Shown here piece after piece: positions 24,161 to 32,067 of a DNA stretch of 64,000 bases. Source of the stretch: Fibrobacter sp. UWB4 (GTDB taxonomy: Bacteria; Fibrobacterota; Fibrobacteria; Fibrobacterales; Fibrobacteraceae); the NCBI RefSeq assembly GCF_002210345.1, contig NZ_MWQI01000002.1, positions 248,001-312,000 on the forward strand. The letters are read 5' to 3'. Both the position numbers and the translations under genes were made by a program. Within the stretch, counting starts at the first letter, position 1. Every line of letters begins with the position of its first letter. Below the pieces are notes generated by a model. It saw only the letters and a list, made by a program, of their open reading frames with translations. It had not been told where the DNA came from and ran no database searches.

Positions 24161-26872
24161 TTATTCTTCGGTTTCCGTCGGGCCGATTTCCTGCTTTTCA
24201 GCATCGTCTTTTACAACGGAATCGTCATCGACTTCAACGCCTTTGACCTTGTCGAAAGTTTCCTTGGCATCAGCGCTATCCTGTTCGATATCTTCGACGC
24301 TCGGGAGTGCAGTTGCATCCTTCACGACGTCGCCATCGCGCAGCGTAATCGCCTTGACACCCTGGGCATTGCGGCCCGTGAGGCGTATATCGGCAGCCTT
24401 GATGCGGATGACCTGACCATCCTTACTCGTAATGATCAAATCGTAATCGTCAGCTACGCTTTCCACGAACACGGCGGCACCAATCTTGTCTGTAACGTTC
24501 AGGTTGCGGACACCCTTGCTGCCACGGCGGGTCACGCGGTAAGAACCCGGTTCAGAACGCTTGCCATAACCCTTTTCGGTGATGGTCAAGATCTTGTTAC
24601 CAGCCTTGAGCCACAAGAGCGAAATGACTTCGTCGCCTTCGGCGAGCGTAATGCCCTTCACGCCATGTGTGCCACGGCCCATAGCGCGGAAGCAACTAAT
24701 CGGGAACGTGACGGCCTGACCGTTCTTGGTCGCAATCATCAAGAGATCCTTCGGGATCGGACGGTTTGCAAAGTCTTCAGCATCGCCAGATTCAGATTCT
24801 TCGGCAACAGCGGCTTCGGCAGCCTGAGCTTCCGCGGCATTTTCAACGGCTTCTGCGGAATCGTCGTCAGAAGCGTTCTTGCTGGCTTCGTATTCTTCGG
24901 CAGACATGCCCACGAGCTGAACCTTGACCAATTCATCGTCTTCGTCGAGGCTAATGGCATTGACGCCAGCCTTGCGCGGACGGCTAAAGAGCGTGAGGTC
25001 CATCTTGTTGATGATGCCCTTCTTGGTCGCAAACACGAGGCAGAAGTATCCACCGAACTTGCGCACCGGCACAATCGCCTGCACCTTTTCGCCTTCCGTG
25101 AGAGCGACAAAGTTCACAATCGGGCGTCCCTTACCATTGCGGGCGCCTTCCGGCAAGCGGTAGACCTTTGTCCAGTAGACACGGCCCTTGTTCGTAAACA
25201 CGAGCAAGTAGCTGTGCGTACTAGCCGTGAAGATCTGTTCCACATTGTCTTCGTCCTTGAGGCCTGCGCCGATGATGCCTTTACCACCGCGGTTCTGAGC
25301 CTTGAACGTGTCAATCGGGAGGCGACGGATGTAGCCTTCCTTGCTAAGCGTAATGACCTGTTCTTCTTCGGCAATGAGGTCTTCGTCATCGCTATCGTCA
25401 ATCGCTTCGCCAATCGTCGTGCGGCGTTCATCACCATACTTGTCAACGACTGCATCGAGCTTCTGGAGCATGATAGCAACGCGGCGTTCGCGCTTTTCCA
25501 AGATGTCCTTCAAGTCTGCGACCGTTGCAATGAGTTCGTTGTATTCGGCTTCCAACTTTTCGATGTTCAAGCCAACCAACTGGGCAAGGCGCATGTCAAC
25601 GATGGCCTGAGACTGAATTTCATCGAGTGTGAAGCGATCCTGCAAGCTCTGCTTTGCTATTTCGGTCGTCTTGCTCTGGCGAATAATCTGCACGACTTCG
25701 TCGATGTTCTGCGTTGCAACACGCAAGCCTTCGATGATGTGGAGACGAGCGGCGGCCTTCTTCAAGTCGAACTGCGTTGCACGCGTAATCACATCGAGGC
25801 GGTGGTCAATATAGACCTGCAAAAGATCCTTGAGCGTAAGAAGCTTCGGGAGGTTATTGACAAGCGCCAAGTTGTAAATGCTAAACGTCGTCTGGAGCTG
25901 CGTGTACTTGAACAAGTTATTCAAGACAACTTCACCAACTGCATCACGACGAAGTTCAATCACGATGCGGATGTCACGGCTCGACTCATCGCGGATATCC
26001 GTAATGCCATCTATTCGCTTGTCGCGGACGAGGTCTGCAATCTTCTTGCAGAGTTCGGCCTTGTTCACCATGTACGGGATTTCGGTGACGATGATACGCG
26101 GTTTGCCCTTTGCATCCGTTTCAATTTCGGTACGGGCGCGCACACGCACACGGCCATGACCCGTGAGGTAAGCTTCACGAATACCAGAACGGCCACAGAC
26201 AATAGCGCCTGTCGGGAAGTCCGGGCCCTTCACATATTCCATGAGGTCTTCGCCAGTCAAGTCTGGATTTTCAGCCAAAGCATGGATAGCGGCACCGACT
26301 TCGCGCAAGTTGTGCGGAGCCATATTCGTCGCCATACCCACGGCAATACCCGACGTTCCGTTCACAATCATGTTCGGGAGCGCAGACGGGAGCACCAGCG
26401 GTTCTTCGAGCGATTCATCGTAGTTCGGGCCCATGTCGACCGTCTCTTTTTCGAGATCTTCGAGCATGAGGGCGCCGAGGTTGTTCATCTTGGCTTCGGT
26501 GTAACGCATGGCAGCCGGGCTGTCACCGTCGATAGAACCGAAGTTGCCCTGACCAAACACCAGCGGATAACGCAAAGAGAAGTCCTGCGCCATACGGGCA
26601 AGAGTATCGTAAACAGCAACGTCACCATGCGGGTGGTACTTACCGATAACATCACCCACGATACGGGCGGACTTGACCGTTCCCTTGTTCGGAACCACGC
26701 CCAACTTGTGCATACTGTACATCACGCGGCGGTGCACTGGCTTAAAGCCATCGCGCGCATCCGGCAATGCACGAGCGACAATAACGCTCATCGAGTAGCG
26801 AAGATAGCAGTCCTGCATGTCTTGTTCGACAAGACTCTTGAACTGCGATCCAGGTACCATTTCTTCTGACAT
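24161..26872 (-). CDS. gyrA: DNA gyrase subunit A
   Basis: A 903-residue GyrA, the breakage-reunion subunit that introduces negative supercoils with GyrB. The catalytic Tyr is Y124 (AAMRYTEAKM). In the quinolone-determining region, HPHGDVAVYD carries Val85 where E. coli has Ser83, while Asp89 (E. coli Asp87) is kept. The GyrA box reads QNRGGKG instead of QRRGGKG. An acidic Ala/Glu-rich insertion of roughly 45 residues (SAEEYEASK to AEDFANRP) interrupts the C-terminal beta-pinwheel, and the tail is acidic. GAGG precedes the ATG. The AGTAGGA heptad array lies between it and surE. The gyrase assignment over ParC rests on the GyrA box and length. Confidence 0.96.
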   Translation of the reverse strand: MSEEMVPGSQFKSLVEQDMQDCYLRYSMSVIVARALPDARDGFKPVHRRVMYSMHKLGVVPNKGTVKSARIVGDVIGKYHPHGDVAVYDTLARMAQDFSLRYPLVFGQGNFGSIDGDSPAAMRYTEAKMNNLGALMLEDLEKETVDMGPNYDESLEEPLVLPSALPNMIVNGTSGIAVGMATNMAPHNLREVGAAIHALAENPDLTGEDLMEYVKGPDFPTGAIVCGRSGIREAYLTGHGRVRVRARTEIETDAKGKPRIIVTEIPYMVNKAELCKKIADLVRDKRIDGITDIRDESSRDIRIVIELRRDAVGEVVLNNLFKYTQLQTTFSIYNLALVNNLPKLLTLKDLLQVYIDHRLDVITRATQFDLKKAAARLHIIEGLRVATQNIDEVVQIIRQSKTTEIAKQSLQDRFTLDEIQSQAIVDMRLAQLVGLNIEKLEAEYNELIATVADLKDILEKRERRVAIMLQKLDAVVDKYGDERRTTIGEAIDDSDDEDLIAEEEQVITLSKEGYIRRLPIDTFKAQNRGGKGIIGAGLKDEDNVEQIFTASTHSYLLVFTNKGRVYWTKVYRLPEGARNGKGRPIVNFVALTEGEKVQAIVPVRKFGGYFCLVFATKKGIINKMDLTLFSRPRKAGVNAISLDEDDELVKVQLVGMSAEEYEASKNASDDDSAEAVENAAEAQAAEAAVAEESESGDAEDFANRPIPKDLLMIATKNGQAVTFPISCFRAMGRGTHGVKGITLAEGDEVISLLWLKAGNKILTITEKGYGKRSEPGSYRVTRRGSKGVRNLNVTDKIGAAVFVESVADDYDLIITSKDGQVIRIKAADIRLTGRNAQGVKAITLRDGDVVKDATALPSVEDIEQDSADAKETFDKVKGVEVDDDSVVKDDAEKQEIGPTETEE

Positions 26873-26886
26873 TAGTTAACCTCTAT

Positions 26887-26917
26887 AGTAGGAAGTAGAC
26901 AGTAGGATGTAGGAAGT
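26887..26917. repeat. Heptad array between surE and gyrA
   Basis: Minus strand: CTTCCTA, CATCCTA, CTGTCTA, CTTCCTA, CTATAGA. A half-element without a central hairpin; the last unit runs into the gyrA ribosome-binding site. Confidence 0.85.
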
Positions 26918-26923
26918 CTTTCC

Positions 26924-27739
26924 CTAAATCTTGCCGCCGCCTTCTAACATTTCTTTAATCACATCTAAACTTTCTTCATCGGTCTGGTCTATGCGGTGCG
27001 GTGTGATTGTCGCATAGCCCTTATCTAGCAAGTTGTCGTCCGAACCCTCGGGAGCCATCGACCACAGCTTTTCGCCATCCAAAAACCACAAGCCATCCTT
27101 GTGATCGTAGTGGTCGGTAAACATACCACGGTCCATCGTGCAAGCCTTAAATCCAAGGAATTCATCATCCTTGACTTTCGGGAAATTCACATTCCAGAAA
27201 ACGCCCTTGGAAATTTTCTTGAACAGGTTCTCGGAAACAATCTTGCGCGCAAAATCAATCGCCACCTGCAACAGGTTACCTTTCAATCCACGGAGCGAAA
27301 GCGCCACCGCAGGCACCCCCCAAAGGGCAGCTTCGCGAGCACCGGCAACCGTCCCCGAATATAGCGACGACACGCCGGAATTTTCGCCCACATTGACTCC
27401 CGAAAAACATACATCAAAGCCTTCGGGAACAATCGTGTTATCATCAAGGCCGTAATTGGCAAAATGCCCCACGGCAAACTTCACACAGTCCGCAGGAGTG
27501 CCCGAAACCGAGTAAACCTCGTACGGCAACTTCGCCTTCCCCGGAACCGTTTCGACGTGCTGAATACGCAACCCGCGACGGATCGTAAAGGCGTGACCGA
27601 CACCACTCTGTTCGTCTTCGGGCGCAAAAACATAGACATCGGAAACCTCGCTCAAAGCAAGAGCGAGAGCATGCAAATTGACACTACCAACGCCATCGTC
27701 GTTAGTGATCAATACCCTAGTTTTCCGTAATTGTTCCAT
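26924..27739 (-). CDS. surE: 5'/3'-nucleotidase SurE
   Basis: A 271-residue SurE, a metal-dependent nucleoside monophosphate phosphatase linked to stationary-phase survival. The ITNDDG motif gives the metal-binding Asp pair. SGVGHAFT, SVSGTPADCVKFA and SGVNVGENSGVSSLYSGTVAGA (shown in two parts in the protein) form the active-site loops. Length is normal. It is followed on the same strand by gyrA after 51 bp that hold a heptad array, so both may be on one transcript. The start has no strong Shine-Dalgarno. Confidence 0.95.
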   Translation of the reverse strand: MEQLRKTRVLITNDDGVGSVNLHALALALSEVSDVYVFAPEDEQSGVGHAFTIRRGLRIQHVETVPGKAKLPYEVYSVSGTPADCVKFAVGHFANYGLDDNTIVPEGFDVCFSGVNVGENSGVSSLYSGTVAGAREAALWGVPAVALSLRGLKGNLLQVAIDFARKIVSENLFKKISKGVFWNVNFPKVKDDEFLGFKACTMDRGMFTDHYDHKDGLWFLDGEKLWSMAPEGSDDNLLDKGYATITPHRIDQTDEESLDVIKEMLEGGGKI

Positions 27740-27850
27740 TTATATGCAATTTAGAAAAACGGGTGATAAAAATGTTTCAAAATCCTTAAAAACACGCGTA
27801 AAAAAGCCATTTTTGAGCCGTTTAAAGGGTAATTTTCTATCATTTCAACC

Positions 27851-28603
27851 ATGTACACGGAACCTAAATTTTTAGCCATGAAAGAGCCCTCAAAATTCAA
27901 GAGGCTCGCAGAACTTTTACGAGTAATCATCTTGCAATTAGGCGACGATGTTCCACGCGCCCGCCGTGAATTCGAGACCTACGCCGAATGGCTCCACCTG
28001 CCCGAATCCGAGAGATTGACCGGCAAGAACCAGGCGCAAATGATTGACTTGTACAAGACGTTCCGCACCCGCGCAGGACTTGGCTTTGAACGCGACGTGT
28101 ACCTGGAACAAGAACCGGGCGATCGAGAAGTCGCAAACGAAAAGCCCATCCAATTCGCCGTGCTCGTGCACAATTTGCGCAGCGCATTCAACGTGGGTTC
28201 CATCATCCGCAGCACCGACTGTTTTGGACTCGAAGGCGTACACCTCAGCGGCTACAGCTGTAGCCCCGACCACGTGACCGTCAAAAGTGCTGCACGCGGC
28301 TGCCAGGAATGGATCCCCATCAAGCGCTGGGACAGCCCCTTCGATTGCATCAAGTGGCATAAGGAAAACGGTTACGAAATCATCGCCCTTGAAACCGGCG
28401 AAGACATCCCGAGTATAAACAACGTAAAATGGCCCGAGAAAGGCCTCATCGTTCTCGGCAACGAAGAACTCGGCATCGCCCCGGAAATCATGGCCGAAGC
28501 AACCATGAAAGTCACCATCCCGATGGCTGGCCGCAAGGCAAGCATGAACGTCGCAGGCGCATTCGCCATCATGGCATTCTGCCTCCGCAGCAACGCGAAA
28601 TAA
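27851..28603 (+). CDS. SpoU/TrmH-family RNA 2'-O-methyltransferase
   Basis: A 250-residue SPOUT methyltransferase that transfers methyl from SAM to a ribose 2'-OH of tRNA or rRNA. The three knot motifs are present: motif 1 NLRSAFNVGSIIRSTDCFG, motif 2 IVLGNEELGI and motif 3 IPMAGRKASMNVAGAFAI. About 95 helical residues precede them, a likely RNA-binding extension; its PRARREFETYAEWL part is not a standard domain that I recognise. The target base cannot be predicted. A shorter start at residue 10 is possible. It is convergent with the PD40 gene. Confidence 0.88.
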   Translation: MYTEPKFLAMKEPSKFKRLAELLRVIILQLGDDVPRARREFETYAEWLHLPESERLTGKNQAQMIDLYKTFRTRAGLGFERDVYLEQEPGDREVANEKPIQFAVLVHNLRSAFNVGSIIRSTDCFGLEGVHLSGYSCSPDHVTVKSAARGCQEWIPIKRWDSPFDCIKWHKENGYEIIALETGEDIPSINNVKWPEKGLIVLGNEELGIAPEIMAEATMKVTIPMAGRKASMNVAGAFAIMAFCLRSNAK

Positions 28604-28628
28604 AAAAGCGATATTCCAAAAAGCAAAA

Positions 28629-28657
28629 AGCCGCAGCTTCAAGCTGCGGCAATTTTT
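28629..28657. terminator. Bidirectional terminator
   Basis: GCCGCAGCTT-C-AAGCTGCGGC with AAAAA before and AATTTTTTT after, between convergent genes. Confidence 0.88.
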
Positions 28658-28661
28658 TTAC

Positions 28662-28711
28662 TAGTAACTCTAAACTAGTAACTAGCCCAAAAGGCGAAGT
28701 AACTATTTACT
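28662..28711. repeat. Heptad array starting at the stop codon of the PD40 gene
   Basis: Minus strand: AGTAAAT, AGTTACT (the stop TAG spans these two), TCGCCTT, TTGGGCT, AGTTACT, AGTTTAG, AGTTACT. Same layout as other elements, with the GC part weakly paired. Confidence 0.7.
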
Positions 28712-29902
28712 CGGAGCAAGCGCCTTCACGGCGTCGGTCAAGCGGTCAATAGCCTTGATGAGTTCATCCATCTTGGCATCGCTTACGCCACCGGCAATGG
28801 CGGCAGCAGTCGCATTCGCAGCCGTTTCAACAGCCTTAGCAGCTGGAGCAGCACTCACCGGAACATGCCCAAACCAGATATCCGGCCAGCGGTCGTTACC
28901 ACTGTTGTATGTAATACGCGTTGCAGTTTCAACCGGTTCGCCAATCTTCCAAATATAGAGTTCGTAGTCGAACAAGTCGTGGTCGTGGCCCTTGTCGGTT
29001 GCGCCCCACACAAGCCACTTGCCATCTGGCGAGAGGCGCGGGAAGTATTCATGGCTACGGCGGCCAGGAAGGTCCATCAGCTTCACGTTCTTCGGAATTC
29101 CAAAGAAGCCGACCTTTTCCACCTGCTTGCCATCCTTAGCCGTGAACCACAAGATTTCACTCGGAGCAGCCGTACCACCGTTACCCGTAGGGTTCACGCG
29201 GTAGAGCTTGGAGCCATCGAAATTCCAGTCGATCTGGCAACCGTCACCGGACTTTGTCCAAGCGTTCTTAGCCAAGTCCCACACGCCCGTTTCACGCATC
29301 GAACCACGAAGCGTGATTGCAAGATGCTTGCCATCCGGACTCATGTTCGGTTCCTGCAAAATCACGCCAGCCTTATTGAACGCCTTCTCGCCATCGAGCA
29401 CGAGCGTTTCTTTTTTGCTCGTAAGGTCCATCGTAAAGACCTTGCCTGCACGGCTAAACACAATCGACTTGCCATCCGGGCGCCAGGTGCCCCACGTGGC
29501 GTTTTCAACAATCTTCGTTTCGTTTGAGCCATCAATGCCGACAGTCCACAAGTCCCACTTTTCCGGGTAGTTGGCATCGTTTTCAGGAACCCAGCCACCC
29601 TTGCTGCGGTTAAAAAGAACCTTCGAGCCATCAGGAGCAATACGCGGGAACCAGTCCACATTATTGCTCTTGGTCAGCGCACGGGCATTCGTCCCGTCAG
29701 CATTCATAATCCAAATATCGTGGAGCGAATTCGCACGGCTCGTAGACCAGACAATCGCCCCTTCGAGCTTTCCCTTCAAGGCATCGAGAGCCTTCTGTTC
29801 TTCAGGAGTCGGGTCAACAGACGCACCCATGGGAGCGCCCTGTGCAGCAAAAGCAGATACGGCCAAAAAGCCAATTGCGGAAATCAATGCAAACTTTTTC
29901 AT
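28703..29902 (-). CDS. Exported PD40/TolB-like beta-propeller protein
   Basis: A 399-residue protein with a Sec signal peptide (KKFALISAIGFLAVSAFA). Residues 50-345 are six or so PD40/WD40-like beta-propeller blades, seen as repeats of the kind DIWIMNADGTNARALT, IAPDGSKVLFN, WRPDGKSIVFS, MSPDGKHLAIT and LSPDGKWLVWG. A C-terminal Ala-rich helical segment (355-399) follows. This resembles the TolB propeller, which works with Pal at the outer membrane. However, the N-terminal TolB domain is missing and no tol genes are near, so a generic periplasmic binding role is safer. ATG 29902 (second Met) is chosen; no strong Shine-Dalgarno is visible. Confidence 0.8.
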   Translation of the reverse strand: MKKFALISAIGFLAVSAFAAQGAPMGASVDPTPEEQKALDALKGKLEGAIVWSTSRANSLHDIWIMNADGTNARALTKSNNVDWFPRIAPDGSKVLFNRSKGGWVPENDANYPEKWDLWTVGIDGSNETKIVENATWGTWRPDGKSIVFSRAGKVFTMDLTSKKETLVLDGEKAFNKAGVILQEPNMSPDGKHLAITLRGSMRETGVWDLAKNAWTKSGDGCQIDWNFDGSKLYRVNPTGNGGTAAPSEILWFTAKDGKQVEKVGFFGIPKNVKLMDLPGRRSHEYFPRLSPDGKWLVWGATDKGHDHDLFDYELYIWKIGEPVETATRITYNSGNDRWPDIWFGHVPVSAAPAAKAVETAANATAAAIAGGVSDAKMDELIKAIDRLTDAVKALAPSK

Positions 29903-30111
29903 AATCATGTTTTAAAAGATAGCAACACAGAAAAAATTGTGGAATAGAACACTTTTTAAAGCATCACAATTTAGCCCAACATGCAAATAAGTTTTTTGTA
30001 AGATTCTAGCAAAGCAAAAAGAACGCGTAGAGAACATTTAATGTTATTAAAAGCTTTTTTCGCAACCGCTCAAAGAAATGTCAATATAGATTTACAATTC
30101 GAGGAATGATT

Positions 30112-30483
30112 ATGAAGTTACAAATTACCAGATGCTTACTGTTTGCAGGCATACTTGCAACTGCGTGGAACTGTTCCGAAAGTTCAGCAACACAAGACAG
30201 CGCATCAAGCAACACTTCAAGTCTTCAGATACCGCAGAACATCGTCGTAAGCGAACCCAGCTACTTTTACCAGCTCGGATCCAACTACTACGTCATCGCC
30301 CCCACAACCATGACCGTAAGCGACGGCTCCGGGAATGTCATCGGCACATTCAACACATCCACAGGCGCCATCATGTCGCTCTCTGGAGAAATCATCGCCA
30401 TCAACCTGGACTTGAGCAAAATGCCCGTTGTCGCCCCGGCCGCACCCGCCAAGACATTGATTGCCGTTGACCTGGACTCCTAG
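30112..30483 (+). CDS. Small putative lipoprotein
   Basis: A 123-residue exported protein with a signal sequence and a Cys at the end of its hydrophobic stretch (ILATAWNC). The lipobox is imperfect (W and N before Cys), similar to FWASC in the 12929 lipoprotein. A short Ser/Thr-rich stretch follows, then a small beta-rich domain (SYFYQLGSNYYVI, GNVIGTFNTSTGAI). I recognise no family. GAGGA lies 6 nt upstream of ATG 30112, while the upstream ATG 30106 abuts that site. A TATAGAT -10-like element is near 30085. It ends 20 bp before the RNA methyltransferase gene. Confidence 0.65.
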   Translation: MKLQITRCLLFAGILATAWNCSESSATQDSASSNTSSLQIPQNIVVSEPSYFYQLGSNYYVIAPTTMTVSDGSGNVIGTFNTSTGAIMSLSGEIIAINLDLSKMPVVAPAAPAKTLIAVDLDS

Positions 30484-30503
30484 CAATTTTTATATTGCAG
30501 TCC

Positions 30504-31961
30504 ATGAGTGACGCCCTCGAAAAACGCATCAAGAAACACATCATCGGAAAGCCCCATCGCTTTTTAGCCATTTCTCCGCTTGGCTTTGAACAAACGCTTG
30601 CGAGAGAACTTGATTGCATTTTAGGAGAAAGCGCAACAGAACCGTCGCACGTCACTGGAGACGGCAAAGTCGAGTTCACCACAAAACTGACTGAAGCGTG
30701 GAAAGCAGTCGCCGTAAGCCGCATCGCAAACCGCGTACTCATGGAAGTCGCAAGCTTCAAAGCCGAGAACTTCCGCGAACTCGAAAAGAAAGCAAGCGAA
30801 ATCCCGTGGGAACTTTATTTAGACGCCAACGTCATCCCGAGCCGCGCGAGGGATCCAGTAAAGTTCACCAACGCATTAAACATTCACGTCACTTGCAAGC
30901 ATTCCCGTCTGTACCACAGCGACGCCATCGCCGAACGTTTGTATAAAATAATAGAAGAAGGGGTAAGTGTCCCCCTCGCTCCTGCCGACACGGCATCCGC
31001 TACCCCCTCTGCGGGGACACCCCGCAACGCCCCGATGCAAAACGAGAATCGCGGCACACCTCAAAATCTTTACGTCAACTTCCTAGACGACCGCTGCACT
31101 ATCTGGCTAGACCTCGCCGGAGAAGAACTCTACAAGCGCGGCTTTGAACGTTTCGTGAACGATGCCCCGCTCAAAGAAACCATCGCCTCTGCGATGATAT
31201 TCGAAGCATTCCACTTCCTACCGTCTACTTCCTGCTGTCTACTAGATTTAATGTCCGGCAGCGGCACGTTCAGCCTCGAATCCGCCTGCATTGCAAACAA
31301 AATCATTCCCGGCACGTGCCGCGATTTTGCACTCAAGCACCAGCCCGCCTTCAAAGAAGCCACCTGGAATTTTATAACGCGAAGCGTCACCCTGAACGAA
31401 GTGAAATGCAACACATCTACGTTCGTCACCCTGAGTGAAACGAAGGGTCCAGTAAAGTCTTGCAACACATTCGCGACAATCGCAAAAATCATCACGAGCG
31501 ATATTTCCGAACGCGCGGTAAGCATCATCAAGCACAACATCGAATGTAGCCCGCTCGCACAAATCGCGCCGAACGAAAACACGCCCACAATTTCTCCGCA
31601 ACTCCGCGACTTTTTCAGCTACACCGCCAAAGAAATTGTAGACGCCTGCGACGACGCCTCGCCCGTTCTCGTGCTGAACCCACCCTACGGCAAACGCCTT
31701 GATTTCGACGCGCCCAAGCTTTACACGCAAATCGGCAAAAAGCTAACAGAACTCGCCCGCGACTTACGCAATTTGGGCAAATCACTCACAGTCGCCATCC
31801 TCGCTCCGAAAGACGACACCCGCGATGGCGCCAAGTACACCTGCACCGCAAACCTTTTGCGCGAATGCCCCGCCCTTTCAACAGAGATCAACCCAACCGC
31901 CAAAGTCGTCCAAACAAGCCACGGCGGCTTTAGCCTCAACGCCTTCTTTGCAACAATCTAG
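30504..31961 (+). CDS. RlmL-like THUMP/UPF0020 RNA methyltransferase carrying in-frame repeats
   Basis: A 485-residue class I SAM-dependent methyltransferase of the RlmL/UPF0020 type, which makes m2G in 23S rRNA. An N-terminal ferredoxin-like/THUMP part (15-185) precedes the catalytic domain, with SAM motif I LLDLMSGSGTFSLES and motif IV NPPYGKRLDF. The gene is longer than its core needs because it carries in-frame pieces of intergenic repeats: a GGATCCAGTAAAG repeat (30831-30863), a GTGTCCCC...GGGGACAC inverted repeat (30968-31021), heptads (31214-31248) and two GTCACCCTGA repeats (31385-31470). No stop or frameshift results and catalytic motifs remain, so it may still be active. ATG 30504 is chosen. 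Confidence 0.85.
   Translation: MSDALEKRIKKHIIGKPHRFLAISPLGFEQTLARELDCILGESATEPSHVTGDGKVEFTTKLTEAWKAVAVSRIANRVLMEVASFKAENFRELEKKASEIPWELYLDANVIPSRARDPVKFTNALNIHVTCKHSRLYHSDAIAERLYKIIEEGVSVPLAPADTASATPSAGTPRNAPMQNENRGTPQNLYVNFLDDRCTIWLDLAGEELYKRGFERFVNDAPLKETIASAMIFEAFHFLPSTSCCLLDLMSGSGTFSLESACIANKIIPGTCRDFALKHQPAFKEATWNFITRSVTLNEVKCNTSTFVTLSETKGPVKSCNTFATIAKIITSDISERAVSIIKHNIECSPLAQIAPNENTPTISPQLRDFFSYTAKEIVDACDDASPVLVLNPPYGKRLDFDAPKLYTQIGKKLTELARDLRNLGKSLTVAILAPKDDTRDGAKYTCTANLLRECPALSTEINPTAKVVQTSHGGFSLNAFFATI
30831..30863. repeat. Intragenic dispersed repeat (GTCATCCCGAGC...GGATCCAGTAAAG)
   Basis: In-frame copy encoding VIPSRARDPVK. Same family as 9584-9672. Confidence 0.75.
30968..31021. 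repeat. Intragenic inverted repeat (GTGTCCCC...GGGGACAC)
   Basis: Eight-base perfect arms around a 38-bp centre, in frame, encoding a Pro/Ala/Thr/Ser-rich loop (SVPLAPADTASATPSAG). GTGTCCCCCT also occurs (reverse strand) at about 19802. Confidence 0.65.
31214..31248. repeat. Intragenic heptad array (five units)
   Basis: CTTCCTA, CCGTCTA, CTTCCTG, CTGTCTA, CTAGATT. They encode FLPSTSCCLLD, directly before the SAM-binding motif I. Confidence 0.85.
31385..31470. repeat. Intragenic tandem copies of the GTCACCCTGA repeat
   Basis: Two copies (CGTCACCCTGAACGAAG and CGTCACCCTGAGTGAAACG), each followed by TGCAACACAT (31407-31416 and 31461-31470). The second includes GGGTCCAGTAAAGTC. In frame, encoding VTLNEVK and VTLSETKGPVK. 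Confidence 0.75.
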
Positions 31962-32067
31962 GCGCCATTCCATTTTCATCACAAGAATTAATTTTCTAAC
32001 TTATAACCGAAATTTAAGGTGGCATATACAATGTCGCCGGAATTATTAAAGACAAAAAAGGATCATT

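Noticed and set aside
24665-26869. 734-residue open frame antisense to gyrA, and similarly long antisense frames opposite dapA (20104-22032), pgm (16751-18406), ilvD (32014-33852), pnp (47074-48606) and serS (36111-37307)
   Set aside because: They mirror the codon third-position bias of the real genes, have no family motifs or ribosome sites, and the sense proteins are clear family members.
28703-29902. PD40 protein as TolB
   Set aside because: The N-terminal TolB domain is missing and no tolQRA, pal or ybgF genes are nearby.
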